This document shows positions 7,851 to 16,786 of a stretch of 52,622 bases of DNA, piece by piece. Within the stretch, counting starts at the first letter, position 1, and each line of letters begins with the position of its first letter. Under the pieces are notes generated by a model that did not search any database, was not told where the DNA came from, and was given only the letters and a program-made list of their open reading frames with translations. A program made the position numbers and the translations under genes. The stretch is from JAGVPT01 sp035505655 (GTDB lineage: Bacteria > Bacteroidota > Ignavibacteria > UBA10030 > UBA8401): the NCBI GenBank assembly GCA_035505655.1, contig DATJQP010000036.1, forward strand, positions 1 to 52,622. The letters are read 5' to 3'.

Positions 7851-10274
7851 ATGACTTTCCAGACAAAAACGACCGCCGAATTTAAGCCGATTTCCGTGGA
7901 TGAAACCTTCGAGTTTCTCGGTGCTGCGAGAACGGGGCTCTCCGGCGCGCAAATCCAGGAACGGCTTTCTTTTTTTGGCAGGAACGAGCTCACCGAAAAG
8001 AAGAAGAATCCTATTGTGGAGTTCCTTGGCCGGTATTGGGGTCCCATGCCCTGGCTGCTCGAACTTGCGATGCTCCTTTCATTTGTGCTCCGACACAATG
8101 TTGAGGGAATCATCATCTTCGCCCTCCTGACTGTGAACGCCATCATCGGCTTTATGCATACGCACGGCTCGCAGAAGGCGGTCGAACTTCTCAAACAGAG
8201 GCTTGCCGTCAAAGCGAGGATTCTCCGGAACGGGGAGTGGGGGATGAAGGAGGCGGGCGAGATCGTCCCCGGCGACATCGTTCTTGTGAGGCTGGGAGAC
8301 ATTGTCCCCGCTGACGCAAAAGTGATCGAAGGGCAAATCTCAATCGACGAGTCTGCTCTCACCGGCGAGTCGCTTCCCGCGGAAAGAGAGACCGCCGACG
8401 TCATTTACTCGGGATCGATCGTCCGTCAGGGGGAGGCAAAGTGCGTTGCCCTTAATACCGGATCGAACACGTACTTCGGGAGGACGACGGAGCTGGTCAA
8501 GATCGCCAAACCGAAATCCCACCAGGAAGAAATCATGCTCGCGATCGTCCGGTACTCCATGTATCTGGGGATCGCGGCGTCGGCTCTCATCACCGCCTAT
8601 GGATTCGTCATTCACACCGACATCCTTCTCATTCTCACCTTCATCGTCGCCCTGCTCATGGGGGCCGTCCCCGTTGCGTTGCCCGCGGTGATGACCATTG
8701 TCGAGTCGGTCACCGCCATGAAGCTCGCCCAGGAAGGAGTCCTCGTTACCCGGCTCGATTCCATCGAGGATGCCGCATCCATCAGCGTACTCTGCCTCGA
8801 CAAAACCGGTACGATCACGCAAAACAAGCTCACTGTGGCAGACTCTGTTCCTGCCCCGGGCATCGGACGCGACGACCTGCTTCGCGCCGCGGCGCTTGCG
8901 TCAAGGTCGGAGGGGATGGATCTTATCGACGAGGCGGTCATCAGGTATGCGAAGGAACAGGGAGTCCACCTCGACTCCGAACGACAGGTGGCATACTCCC
9001 CCTTCAGCCCTGCAACAAGAAGAACAGAGGCAGTAATCGAGTCGAATGGGATACGGCGCAGAATCGTCAAAGGGGCCACACAGGTGGTCCTCTCTATGTG
9101 CAAGGGACTTGACGATGCGGCGACACAGACCGTCAACTCCACAATCGCGGGGCTAACGGAAAAAGGATACCGGACACTCGCCGTCGCCCAGTCGAAGGAT
9201 TCAGACCTCCAATCGCTTCAATTGATGGGTCTGCTCCCTCTTGCAGACCCTCCCAGGCCCGATTCGAAAAAAATGATATCGGAGATGCGGGAGGTCGGAG
9301 TGAAGCCGATCATGCTGACCGGCGACAGCCAATCGATCGCCCGGGAGATCGCCACCCAGGTCGGCATCGGATCGAACTTCATCCGCCTTTCAGACCTCAA
9401 GGATCTGAGCGAGCAGGATCAGGCAAAGGCCGCGGCGGCGAGCGATGGGTTTGCGGAGGTTTACCCGGAGGACAAGTTCAAGATTGTGAAGCTCCTTCAG
9501 ACAAATGGATACATCGTCGGCATGACCGGCGACGGTGTCAATGATGCCCCCGCGCTGAAACAAGCGGAGATGGGAATTGCCGTAGACAATGCGACCGATG
9601 TCGCGAAGGCGGCGGCGAGCGTCGTCCTGACCCAGCCCGGCGTCAGCGTCATCGTCGATGCGATCGAACGAAGCCGTGAGACGTACCAACGGATGCTCAC
9701 CTGGGTCATCAACAAGATCACCAAAGTGATTCAGGTTGTGGGGATCCTCACCGTCGGGTATTTCCTGTCCGGAAAGATGGTCCTTTCGCTGCTTGGGATG
9801 TCGCTGCTCGTCTTCGCAAACGATTTCGTTACGATGTCTCTGGCGACGGACAACGTCCAGCATACGGCCTCTCCCAACAACTGGAATGTGCGCAGCATTA
9901 CCTTCGCTTCGCTCATCGTCGGCACCTTGCTCGTCGTCGAGGGGCTTATTGCATACCTCTGGGGTGCCCGGGTGTACCACTTGTCGTTTGACCGGCTTCA
10001 GACATTCATCATGCTCTTGCTGGTGTTCACTAGTCAATTCAGGGTCATTATCGTCAGGGAGAGAAATTGGTTCTGGAGCTCCCGTCCCGGGAAGGCCCTT
10101 CTCGCCTCCACGACGATCGCCACGGGCGCGTTCATTCTTCTGGGGAGCTACGGCGTCATCGTGCCGCCGATTGCGTTTCACCAGGTTTTGGCGGTGCTTC
10201 TCTTCTCCGCGGTTTTCACTCTCCTCCTCGATTTCCCGAAGAGGTACGCTTTCAGAATTTTCGGCGTGGAATAG
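7851..10274 (+). CDS. Type III (plasma-membrane H+-ATPase-like) P-type ATPase
   Basis: 807 residues, the size of bacterial and archaeal relatives of fungal/plant plasma-membrane proton pumps. The N-terminal GLSGAQIQERLSFFGRNELTEKK segment is the cation-ATPase N-domain; then come GDIVLVRLGDIVPADAKVI, DESALTGES, the membrane PVALPAVMTIVES segment, phosphorylation motif DKTGTIT, MLTGDSQSIA and the hinge MTGDGVNDAPALKQAEMG. It should export protons at the cost of ATP, acting in the inner membrane. The gene is divergent from the porin-kdp genes, which fits linked control of proton and potassium balance. Proton rather than another cation is inferred from family resemblance. A weak imperfect hairpin (10278-10301) follows the stop. 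Confidence 0.93.
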   Translation: MTFQTKTTAEFKPISVDETFEFLGAARTGLSGAQIQERLSFFGRNELTEKKKNPIVEFLGRYWGPMPWLLELAMLLSFVLRHNVEGIIIFALLTVNAIIGFMHTHGSQKAVELLKQRLAVKARILRNGEWGMKEAGEIVPGDIVLVRLGDIVPADAKVIEGQISIDESALTGESLPAERETADVIYSGSIVRQGEAKCVALNTGSNTYFGRTTELVKIAKPKSHQEEIMLAIVRYSMYLGIAASALITAYGFVIHTDILLILTFIVALLMGAVPVALPAVMTIVESVTAMKLAQEGVLVTRLDSIEDAASISVLCLDKTGTITQNKLTVADSVPAPGIGRDDLLRAAALASRSEGMDLIDEAVIRYAKEQGVHLDSERQVAYSPFSPATRRTEAVIESNGIRRRIVKGATQVVLSMCKGLDDAATQTVNSTIAGLTEKGYRTLAVAQSKDSDLQSLQLMGLLPLADPPRPDSKKMISEMREVGVKPIMLTGDSQSIAREIATQVGIGSNFIRLSDLKDLSEQDQAKAAAASDGFAEVYPEDKFKIVKLLQTNGYIVGMTGDGVNDAPALKQAEMGIAVDNATDVAKAAASVVLTQPGVSVIVDAIERSRETYQRMLTWVINKITKVIQVVGILTVGYFLSGKMVLSLLGMSLLVFANDFVTMSLATDNVQHTASPNNWNVRSITFASLIVGTLLVVEGLIAYLWGARVYHLSFDRLQTFIMLLLVFTSQFRVIIVRERNWFWSSRPGKALLASTTIATGAFILLGSYGVIVPPIAFHQVLAVLLFSAVFTLLLDFPKRYAFRIFGVE

Positions 10275-10390
10275 GCCGACGAGCCATGGAAAGGCTTCGT
10301 CGCTCATTTGGAGTGATGGGGCATTCCTGGCATGCCCGGTCCTCAAAAATGGCGAAGGGGTCACCAGCCATCTTTCACGCCGTTATGCCG

Positions 10391-10421
10391 TTTGGACCTG
10401 GCGTGAAAATTCCTTACCTTG
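10391..10421 (+). promoter_or_regulatory. Possible Bacteroidota-type promoter upstream of the inositol monophosphatase gene
   Basis: TTTG at 10391 and TACCTTG beginning at 10415 are separated by 20 bases, resembling the TTTG-N19/21-TAnnTTTG promoter of Bacteroidota. It lies about 40 bases before the chosen ATG. Only position and motif support it. The rest of the 10275-10460 gap shows only the weak hairpin noted after the ATPase gene. Confidence 0.35.
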
Positions 10422-10460
10422 GACCTCGAACGGGGTCCCCTCACTTTTCAATCCGAATCG

Positions 10461-11234
10461 ATGCTCGACATTGCCAGAGAAGCCGCCCTCGAAGCGGGGA
10501 AATTCCTGAAGTACAACCTAGGAAAAGTGAAGCACATCGAGCGAAAACTCGGCCAGGAGACTAATCTTGTCACCGAAATCGACAAGCAGTCCGAAGCGCT
10601 CATCATCAAGAAAATCAAACAGCACTATCCCTCCCACGACATTCTCGCGGAGGAGAGCGGTGCGCACGACTCGAAGTCCGAGTATCGCTGGGTGATCGAT
10701 CCGCTCGACGGAACCACGAATTTCACCCACGGCCTCCCGATCTTCTGTGTGTCGATCGGCGTCGAGTACAAGGGGGTGCTCATTGCAGGAGCGATCTATG
10801 ACCCGTCGGCCGACGAGCTCTTCACGGCGGAAAAAGGGGGAGGGGCGTATCTCAACGGAAAGCGGATCCATGTTTCGTCGAGCGACAAGCTGATCAACAG
10901 CCTGCTCGTCACCGGATTTCCGTATAACGTGAGGGAGAATCCAGGAAAAGTCGTGGAGCATTTTGTCAACATGCTCATGGTCGGGCAAGGAGTGCGCCGT
11001 CTCGGCTCTGCCGCGCTCGACCTTGCCTATGTAGCGGCGGGGAGGCTCGACGCTTTCTGGGAGGTATTTCTGAACCCCTGGGACAAGGCTGCCGGCATTC
11101 TTCTCGTTGAAGAGGCAGGTGGGAAAGTGTCAGACTTCAAGGGTGGCCCCGCGAGCATTTACGACCAGAACACGCTGGCATCAAACGGGAAAATCCACGA
11201 TCAAATGATCGAAGTCCTTCGCAAAGCGATATGA
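10461..11234 (+). CDS. suhB: Inositol-1-monophosphatase family protein
   Basis: 257 residues from ATG 10461. The metal-binding motifs of the Li+-sensitive sugar-phosphatase family are all present: EES near residue 65, WVIDPLDGTTNF at 77-88, and the C-terminal NPWDKAAGILLVEEAGG. Such enzymes remove phosphate from inositol monophosphate and related substrates in the cytoplasm; bacterial SuhB also binds transcription complexes. The exact substrate cannot be read from sequence. Neither this ATG nor a TTG 42 bases upstream has a clear ribosome site; the ATG fits the family's usual N-terminus. The next gene starts 4 bases after the stop, so the two are probably one operon. Confidence 0.92.
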   Translation: MLDIAREAALEAGKFLKYNLGKVKHIERKLGQETNLVTEIDKQSEALIIKKIKQHYPSHDILAEESGAHDSKSEYRWVIDPLDGTTNFTHGLPIFCVSIGVEYKGVLIAGAIYDPSADELFTAEKGGGAYLNGKRIHVSSSDKLINSLLVTGFPYNVRENPGKVVEHFVNMLMVGQGVRRLGSAALDLAYVAAGRLDAFWEVFLNPWDKAAGILLVEEAGGKVSDFKGGPASIYDQNTLASNGKIHDQMIEVLRKAI

Positions 11235-11237
11235 CCG

Positions 11238-12350
11238 ATGGCCGCTGACGGTCCAAAAATCCTGGTCGTTGACGACGAGCCGGATCTCCTCGATATTACC
11301 GCCTCGTATCTCGAGATGGAGGGGTTCACTCCGCTCACGGCGCTGAGCGGGGCTGCGGCCCTCGAGATGATGAAAGTAAATCCCCCGGACCTGATCATCT
11401 CGGACATCACCATGCCCGGCATGAGCGGGTTTGATCTCTTCGAGAAAGTGCGTGCGGATGCCCTCTTGCAGAACACCCCCTTTGTTTTTCTTTCCGGGCA
11501 CACCGACCTCGAGCACATCATGATCGGGAAAGAGCTCGGGAGCGACGATTATCTCGTCAAACCGTACGAGCCGGAGATGCTGATTTCGACGATCAAAGGG
11601 AAGCTGAAGCGCCGCCGGCAGATCGACAATTCGGTCTCGCAGCAGATCGAGGCGCTGAAGAGCCAGCTCTTCAGGCTTGTGTCGCACGAAATGCGGACAC
11701 CGCTCACCTCGATTCTGGGAGTCACCGAGATTCTCTCGCAGGGGGCCAAGTCCCTGGCACCTGATGATTTTGCCGAGTTCCTGGAGATGCTGAAGACCGG
11801 AACGAGCCGGCTCAACAGGTTGGTGGAAGACTTCCTTTATGTGGTGAGGATCGATACCGGCGAGATCGCGAGGGAGACAACCGCAGTGAGTTCGGACCTG
11901 GCCCCTCTCGATGTGGTCGAACGACTCTGTGCGGCGAGGGAAGAGATCAAGGTCAAGAAAGGACTCACCGTGGAGCTCGAGCTTCTGGACGAAGCGCCGT
12001 CCGCGTCAATCCTTCCGTCGCATTTCGAGAACATCCTTTCGCGCTTCATCGATAACGCGTACACCTTCACCAACGCCGGCGGCAAGATTCGTGTGAGCTC
12101 CACGAAGGAAGGGAAGCGCTACCTTTTTTCCGTCGCGGACAACGGCATCGGAATCCCGCCTGAAAAGCAGTCGGGGCTTTTCGAAAAGTTCCACCAGGTG
12201 AACCGCGAGGCTCAGGAGCAGCAGGGGGCGGGACTCGGCCTTTACATCGCCAGGAAACTGGCCGACCTCAACAAGTGCGAAATTGCAGTCGAAAGCACTG
12301 AAGGAAGGGGAAGCACGTTCACGCTGATCGTGCCGAAGGCGGGGGGATGA
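11238..12350 (+). CDS. Receiver-histidine kinase signalling protein
   Basis: 370 residues with an N-terminal response-regulator receiver domain (1-120; phosphoacceptor Asp56 in LIISDITMPGMSG, Lys108 in DYLVKPYEPE), then a HisKA dimerisation domain with His150 in SHEMRTPL, and a HATPase domain with N-box NAYTFTN, DNGIGIPPEKQ and GAGLGLYIARKLAD. There is no membrane or PAS domain, so it is cytoplasmic and must receive its input through phosphorylation of the receiver or a partner protein. A receiver placed before the kinase is common in such hybrid relays. No cognate regulator gene is next to it. Confidence 0.93.
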   Translation: MAADGPKILVVDDEPDLLDITASYLEMEGFTPLTALSGAAALEMMKVNPPDLIISDITMPGMSGFDLFEKVRADALLQNTPFVFLSGHTDLEHIMIGKELGSDDYLVKPYEPEMLISTIKGKLKRRRQIDNSVSQQIEALKSQLFRLVSHEMRTPLTSILGVTEILSQGAKSLAPDDFAEFLEMLKTGTSRLNRLVEDFLYVVRIDTGEIARETTAVSSDLAPLDVVERLCAAREEIKVKKGLTVELELLDEAPSASILPSHFENILSRFIDNAYTFTNAGGKIRVSSTKEGKRYLFSVADNGIGIPPEKQSGLFEKFHQVNREAQEQQGAGLGLYIARKLADLNKCEIAVESTEGRGSTFTLIVPKAGG

Positions 12351-12359
12351 TCGACTGAC

Positions 12360-12932
12360 TCAAAGGATGTAAGGCACAAGTGCCGCAACTTTCGCAGCAT
12401 AATTTTCGTACGACGTTCCGAACCTCTCGCGCATCCATCGCTCCTCCAGCCGCAGCTTTTGCCACAGGACGCTGAAGACGAGCGCCACTGCCGCCAGCCC
12501 CCGTATTTCTCCGATAGCAATTGCCGATCCCAGAAGGCCGAGGAGAAGACCGCTGTAAATCGGATGCCGCACGAATGCGTACGGCCCGCTCGTGATAAGG
12601 CGGTGATCCTCTTTGAGCGTCACCGCCTGGCTCCAGTAGCCCCCCAGGTGCCGCCTCCCCCAGACAGAGAAGCCTAATCCCACCGCCGCAATCACGAACC
12701 CGGCCCAGAAGGTTCCCTCTCCAGTAGGAAGGAAACGATCGTCAAGGAGTCCGAGAGGGATGTCGAGAAGGACGAGCAGCCCGATCGCCACGAGCATCGC
12801 GACGAGCCGGACGAGGCGGGACGGGAGTGGTTCTTTTGCCGTTGAAGCCTTCACGCTCCGGGACTTCACCGACCAGTATCCCTGGTAGCCAAGCCATAGA
12901 GCGGCGAAGGAAATGATGTGGAGTGCGGTCAT
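12360..12932 (-). CDS. Isoprenylcysteine carboxyl methyltransferase / phospholipid methyltransferase family protein
   Basis: 190 residues with about five hydrophobic helices. The C-terminal region LKEDHRLITSGPYAFVRHPIYSG, followed by EERWMRERFGTSYENYAAKV, is the signature of the ICMT/PEMT membrane methyltransferase family, where it forms the SAM-binding site at the membrane interface. Substrate is unknown; bacterial members methylate small molecules or lipids. It converges with the histidine kinase gene (9-base gap, no terminator seen) and lies 17 bases after the murA stop. Confidence 0.85.
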   Translation of the reverse strand: MTALHIISFAALWLGYQGYWSVKSRSVKASTAKEPLPSRLVRLVAMLVAIGLLVLLDIPLGLLDDRFLPTGEGTFWAGFVIAAVGLGFSVWGRRHLGGYWSQAVTLKEDHRLITSGPYAFVRHPIYSGLLLGLLGSAIAIGEIRGLAAVALVFSVLWQKLRLEERWMRERFGTSYENYAAKVAALVPYIL

Positions 12933-12949
12933 GAAGGCGGTGACGGACG

Positions 12950-14212
12950 CTAAAACTCTTCCCCTTTTTCCCTCCGGATCTCCGCTCCCAGCGCGCCGAG
13001 TTTCCTCTCTATTGCCTCATACCCCCGGTCGAGGTGGTAGACTCTCAGGACCTCTGTTTCTCCTTCGGCCCGGAGGCCGGCGAGGATAAGTGCTGCCGAG
13101 GCCCGCAGGTCGGTCGACATCACCTTCGCGCCGGTAAGTTTCCTGACACCCCGTATCGTCGCCGTGTTCTCGTTGAGCTCGATGTCCGCGCCCAGCCTCA
13201 CGAGTTCCGGCACATGCTTGAACCGGTCGAAGTAGATCGTGTCGGTGACAGTGGAAGATCCCTTTGCCACCGACATGAGGGCGATCCATTGTGCCTGCAT
13301 GTCGGTCGGGAAGCCGGGGAAAATGGCAGTCGTGACGTCGACGGGGCCGAGCTCTTTCGGAGAATGGATTTCGACCGACGAAGTCCCCGTGCTCACTTTG
13401 CATCCGGCATCCTCCAGTCTCGCGGTCACCGCTTCGATATGTGCCGGGTTGCACCCCTCGATCTTCACCTTCCCGCCGCAGATCGCCGCCGCAACGAGCA
13501 TTGTGCCCGTCTCAATCCGGTCGGGGATCGTCTCGACGCTTGCCGGGTGGAGCGCGTCGCTCCCTTCAATCTCAAGGGTGTTGGTCCCGATGCCGCTGAT
13601 CGTTGCCCCCATGGAGACAAGGAGCTCCGCGAGGTTCGTAATCTCCGGCTCCATGGCCGCGTTTTCGATCCGGCTGGAACCTTTGGCGAGGACGGCAGCC
13701 ATGAGGACGTTTCCGGTCGCGCCGACGCTCGACACCTTGAACGATATTCTTGCCCCCTTCAACCGCTTTGCTTTTGCGATAATGTATCCTCGCTCAAGCT
13801 CGATGGAGGCTCCGAGCTTCTTCAATCCCTCGAGATGGAGGTCGACGGGACGCGGTCCCCAGGCGCATCCACCCGGCAAAGAGACCTTCGCCTTCCCGTA
13901 CCGGGCCACAAGCGGCCCCAGCACGTAAATCGATGCCCGCATCTTCTTGACGTGCTCGTAGGGGGCTTCGAACTTGTTCACCCTGAAGGTATTGACGGAG
14001 AGTGTATGCCCGTTTCGTTCGAGGGTCACCCCCATCGTCTGAAGAAGCCGCGACATTGAGGAGACGTCCCGAAGGTCCGGGGTATTGAGAAGTTCGTATT
14101 TGCCGCTGGCGAGAAGCGTTGCAGGCATGAGGGCGAGGGAAGCGTTCTTCGCTCCGCTCACCTTCACGGTGCCGTTGAGTTTCTTTCCGCCACGAATGAT
14201 GAACTTATCCAT
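12950..14212 (-). CDS. murA: UDP-N-acetylglucosamine 1-carboxyvinyltransferase
   Basis: 420 residues, the standard MurA length. It transfers enolpyruvate from PEP to UDP-GlcNAc, the first committed step of peptidoglycan synthesis, in the cytoplasm. Catalytic Lys22 (SGAKNAS) and Cys116 (PGGCAWGPRPVDLHL, the fosfomycin-reactive cysteine) are present, as are IPDRIETGTM, FPTDMQAQ and the C-terminal RGYEAIERKLGALGA. The start at 14212 is chosen for the AAAGGAA site 5 bases upstream and the typical MDKFIIRGG N-terminus. Because the reactive residue is Cys and not Asp, the enzyme is expected to be fosfomycin-sensitive. Confidence 0.98.
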   Translation of the reverse strand: MDKFIIRGGKKLNGTVKVSGAKNASLALMPATLLASGKYELLNTPDLRDVSSMSRLLQTMGVTLERNGHTLSVNTFRVNKFEAPYEHVKKMRASIYVLGPLVARYGKAKVSLPGGCAWGPRPVDLHLEGLKKLGASIELERGYIIAKAKRLKGARISFKVSSVGATGNVLMAAVLAKGSSRIENAAMEPEITNLAELLVSMGATISGIGTNTLEIEGSDALHPASVETIPDRIETGTMLVAAAICGGKVKIEGCNPAHIEAVTARLEDAGCKVSTGTSSVEIHSPKELGPVDVTTAIFPGFPTDMQAQWIALMSVAKGSSTVTDTIYFDRFKHVPELVRLGADIELNENTATIRGVRKLTGAKVMSTDLRASAALILAGLRAEGETEVLRVYHLDRGYEAIERKLGALGAEIRREKGEEF

Positions 14213-14223
14213 GGAGATTCCTT

Positions 14224-16752
14224 TTACACGGCGGCCGGGCGTTTCTTCCACCGGAAGAATGCCACGGCGAGGAGAGAACACCATGCCAGGACGTTCGTGA
14301 TAAGCGTGATGGTTCTTCCGAGAAAGTAGGTTGAGGGGTGAAAGTCAAACGCGACGACGTGATTCCCTTTCGGCACGATCACCGAGCGGAATGCATAGTC
14401 AGTCTTGTAGATTTCCGTCGGCTGGCCGTCTATCGTTGCGGTCCACCCCTTCGGATAGTAGATTTCGCTGACATAGAGAAGGTTTGTCCCGGAGGCGGAA
14501 ACATCGAACGAGATCTTCTGCAGCCCGAATTCCTTCACCGAGACTTTCGCCGAGGTGTCCGGCCTGTCGATCGGGGTACCGAGCGGCTTTTCCATGTACG
14601 CGAGCTTGTGCGGGTCGAAGCTGTTGTCCCGGATGTGACGGAGGATGCCGAGGCCGGAATCGACGGCGACGGAATCGACGAACCAGGCGCGCTCACTCCC
14701 CTGCGGGAAGACATACACTTTTTTTCCCTCCCCCTGATAGAGAACCGGCAGGCCCGGGATATTCTCTTTCGGGTCCGCGATGATGTACTTCGAATTCATC
14801 AATACCCAGACGGTCGGGTTGCCGAGGGTTGCCACATCGACGATGTCCTGGTAGATCCTGATCTTCGCCCCGTGGTATCCACCGATGCTTTGAAGCCGGT
14901 AGTAGGCGAGATTGTTGGAAGGTTGGCGAAGGTTTTCCGTGTTGAGGATGCGATACAGCGACGTATCCTGCTGGATCCGCGAGACGTAATCGGGGGTCAC
15001 GAACGACGCCTCCTCGGATCCTTTGTCGCGGAGTTCCATCGGTTTGACATCCACACGCCAGAGATCTGCGACCGAGAGAATGATGAGACTGACCCCGAGT
15101 GTGATCGGAGCTAGCTTCCGTTTCCGGTAGGCATAGACGAGAGCGAAGACGGCGAGGAGAATAAAGGTCCCCACGGCGACGTCGGCCATCACCCCGTTGA
15201 AGAGAAAATCAAAGACCATCGGCCGGACCTGGCTCAGGACATTCTCCGGCTGTTTTCCCACGAGTTCCGAGAGAAGTTTGCTGAGCCCCTCATCCCCGAT
15301 GAAGCCCTGATACAATTCCTCGAAAAGTCCCCTGGCAACAAACGTGAGAAGGAAGAGTACTCCCGCTCCCCCGACGACGACCTTGAGACGCTTTTCCCCC
15401 TGCGCGGAGAGCTTCTCCTTGCCGCGGTCGAGGATCGACTGGAGACCGTATCCCGCGAGGATAGGCATAAGAATCTGCACGAGGATGAGGATCATCGACG
15501 GGATACGGAATTTATTGAACGCGGGGAAATAGTTGTACATCAAATCATAGACCGGAGAGAACGTCCTCCCGAATGAGACAAGGAGAGCAAACCCGGAGAC
15601 AATGAGCGCCGTCTGGACGAACCGGTCGCGCCGGTTGTAGTAAACGCCGAGCACGGCCAGAATGAGGACGACGAGCCCCATGTATTGCGGCGCGTCGGTC
15701 CATGGCATCTGACCCCAATAGGTGTTCAATCGCTGCGGCTGGTTCTCCGTCATCGGGCCTTTGTAAAGCTGATCGCCAAAGCCGTAGAGCGAAGGGACAA
15801 AAAAGGTCAGCACCTCCCCCGGACTGAACGACCAGTTCGTCGCATAGTCATAATCCAGTCCCCCCGAAGCCGTTTTCGATTGCATCTCTCCCTGCGTCTG
15901 TACGATCGGGTTCGAGCCCCGTATGGAGTACGGGTTGTACTCGAGCGTCGAGAGATAGATATCCGCCGACATCGCGAACGATATCGCTGCGGCAAGGGCG
16001 AACACGGCTCCGCTTCGCACGACCGCCAGCCACTGTTCTTTTCGGACGATCCTGACGATGAGAAGGTAGAGGTAGTAGATTCCGATGAAAAGGTATGAGT
16101 AGAAGAAGAACTGAATATGCGATCCGAGCTGCTGGATGTGGATGAGTATAACGAGGACTACCCCGTGCCACCACCGGAAATCGTCGATCATCTTCTCGAT
16201 CATCATAAGGACAAGGGGGAGGAGGCAGATCGAGGCAATCTTGGTGTTGTGTCCCACCATGATGAGGATGATCACGTAGGTCGAGAAGAGAGTCGAGAGG
16301 GAAGTGAAGAGCGCCGCCGGCGGCGATTTCTTCTTGTGGATCATGAAGAAATAGCTCGAGATCCCGAAGAGGAAATAGTAGAGGAGAACGCTGGTCACTT
16401 CAGAGTTTCCCAGGACAAAAGAAAAGATGTGGTGAGCCCAGACCACCACCGTTGACGTGATATCGTAGGTGCGGGCGGGGGTGACGAGGAGGCTCGCAAA
16501 CGACGGCATGCCGCAAAAGATGTACGGCACCCACAGCGGATAGATCCCGGTTTGGTCCGCTTCCTTGAGAAACGGCAAAAAGCTCTGCGATGCGAGGTTG
16601 TCGCTCGCGATGAAGATCTTCCCCGAAAAAATTGCATCCTGAAAAAAGAGGACAAGCGCCACCAGGATAACGCCGATTGCCACGAAATGGCGATACTTCG
16701 GGGGGATCAATGGGCGTGATGAAGTCTGTTGTTGGTTCTTTTGTTTTGCCAT
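14224..16752 (-). CDS. YfhO-family polytopic membrane protein
   Basis: 842 residues: a short lysine/glutamine-rich N-terminus, about a dozen transmembrane helices, a C-terminal soluble domain and a last helix (LITNVLAWCSLLAVAFF). Landmarks such as DNLASQSFLPFLKEADQTGIYPLWVPYIFCGMP, SLYGFGDQLYKGP and the C-terminal LLYVSEIYYPKGWTATIDGQPTEIYKTDYAFRSV pattern are typical of YfhO, a GT-C-like membrane protein linked to glycosylation of cell-envelope polymers. Substrate not known. It lies between a glycosyltransferase and murA, consistent with an envelope role. Confidence 0.88.
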   Translation of the reverse strand: MAKQKNQQQTSSRPLIPPKYRHFVAIGVILVALVLFFQDAIFSGKIFIASDNLASQSFLPFLKEADQTGIYPLWVPYIFCGMPSFASLLVTPARTYDITSTVVVWAHHIFSFVLGNSEVTSVLLYYFLFGISSYFFMIHKKKSPPAALFTSLSTLFSTYVIILIMVGHNTKIASICLLPLVLMMIEKMIDDFRWWHGVVLVILIHIQQLGSHIQFFFYSYLFIGIYYLYLLIVRIVRKEQWLAVVRSGAVFALAAAISFAMSADIYLSTLEYNPYSIRGSNPIVQTQGEMQSKTASGGLDYDYATNWSFSPGEVLTFFVPSLYGFGDQLYKGPMTENQPQRLNTYWGQMPWTDAPQYMGLVVLILAVLGVYYNRRDRFVQTALIVSGFALLVSFGRTFSPVYDLMYNYFPAFNKFRIPSMILILVQILMPILAGYGLQSILDRGKEKLSAQGEKRLKVVVGGAGVLFLLTFVARGLFEELYQGFIGDEGLSKLLSELVGKQPENVLSQVRPMVFDFLFNGVMADVAVGTFILLAVFALVYAYRKRKLAPITLGVSLIILSVADLWRVDVKPMELRDKGSEEASFVTPDYVSRIQQDTSLYRILNTENLRQPSNNLAYYRLQSIGGYHGAKIRIYQDIVDVATLGNPTVWVLMNSKYIIADPKENIPGLPVLYQGEGKKVYVFPQGSERAWFVDSVAVDSGLGILRHIRDNSFDPHKLAYMEKPLGTPIDRPDTSAKVSVKEFGLQKISFDVSASGTNLLYVSEIYYPKGWTATIDGQPTEIYKTDYAFRSVIVPKGNHVVAFDFHPSTYFLGRTITLITNVLAWCSLLAVAFFRWKKRPAAV

Positions 16753-16786
16753 GGTGAGGGGGAGTTAGTACGGATCGTAGGAGGAG

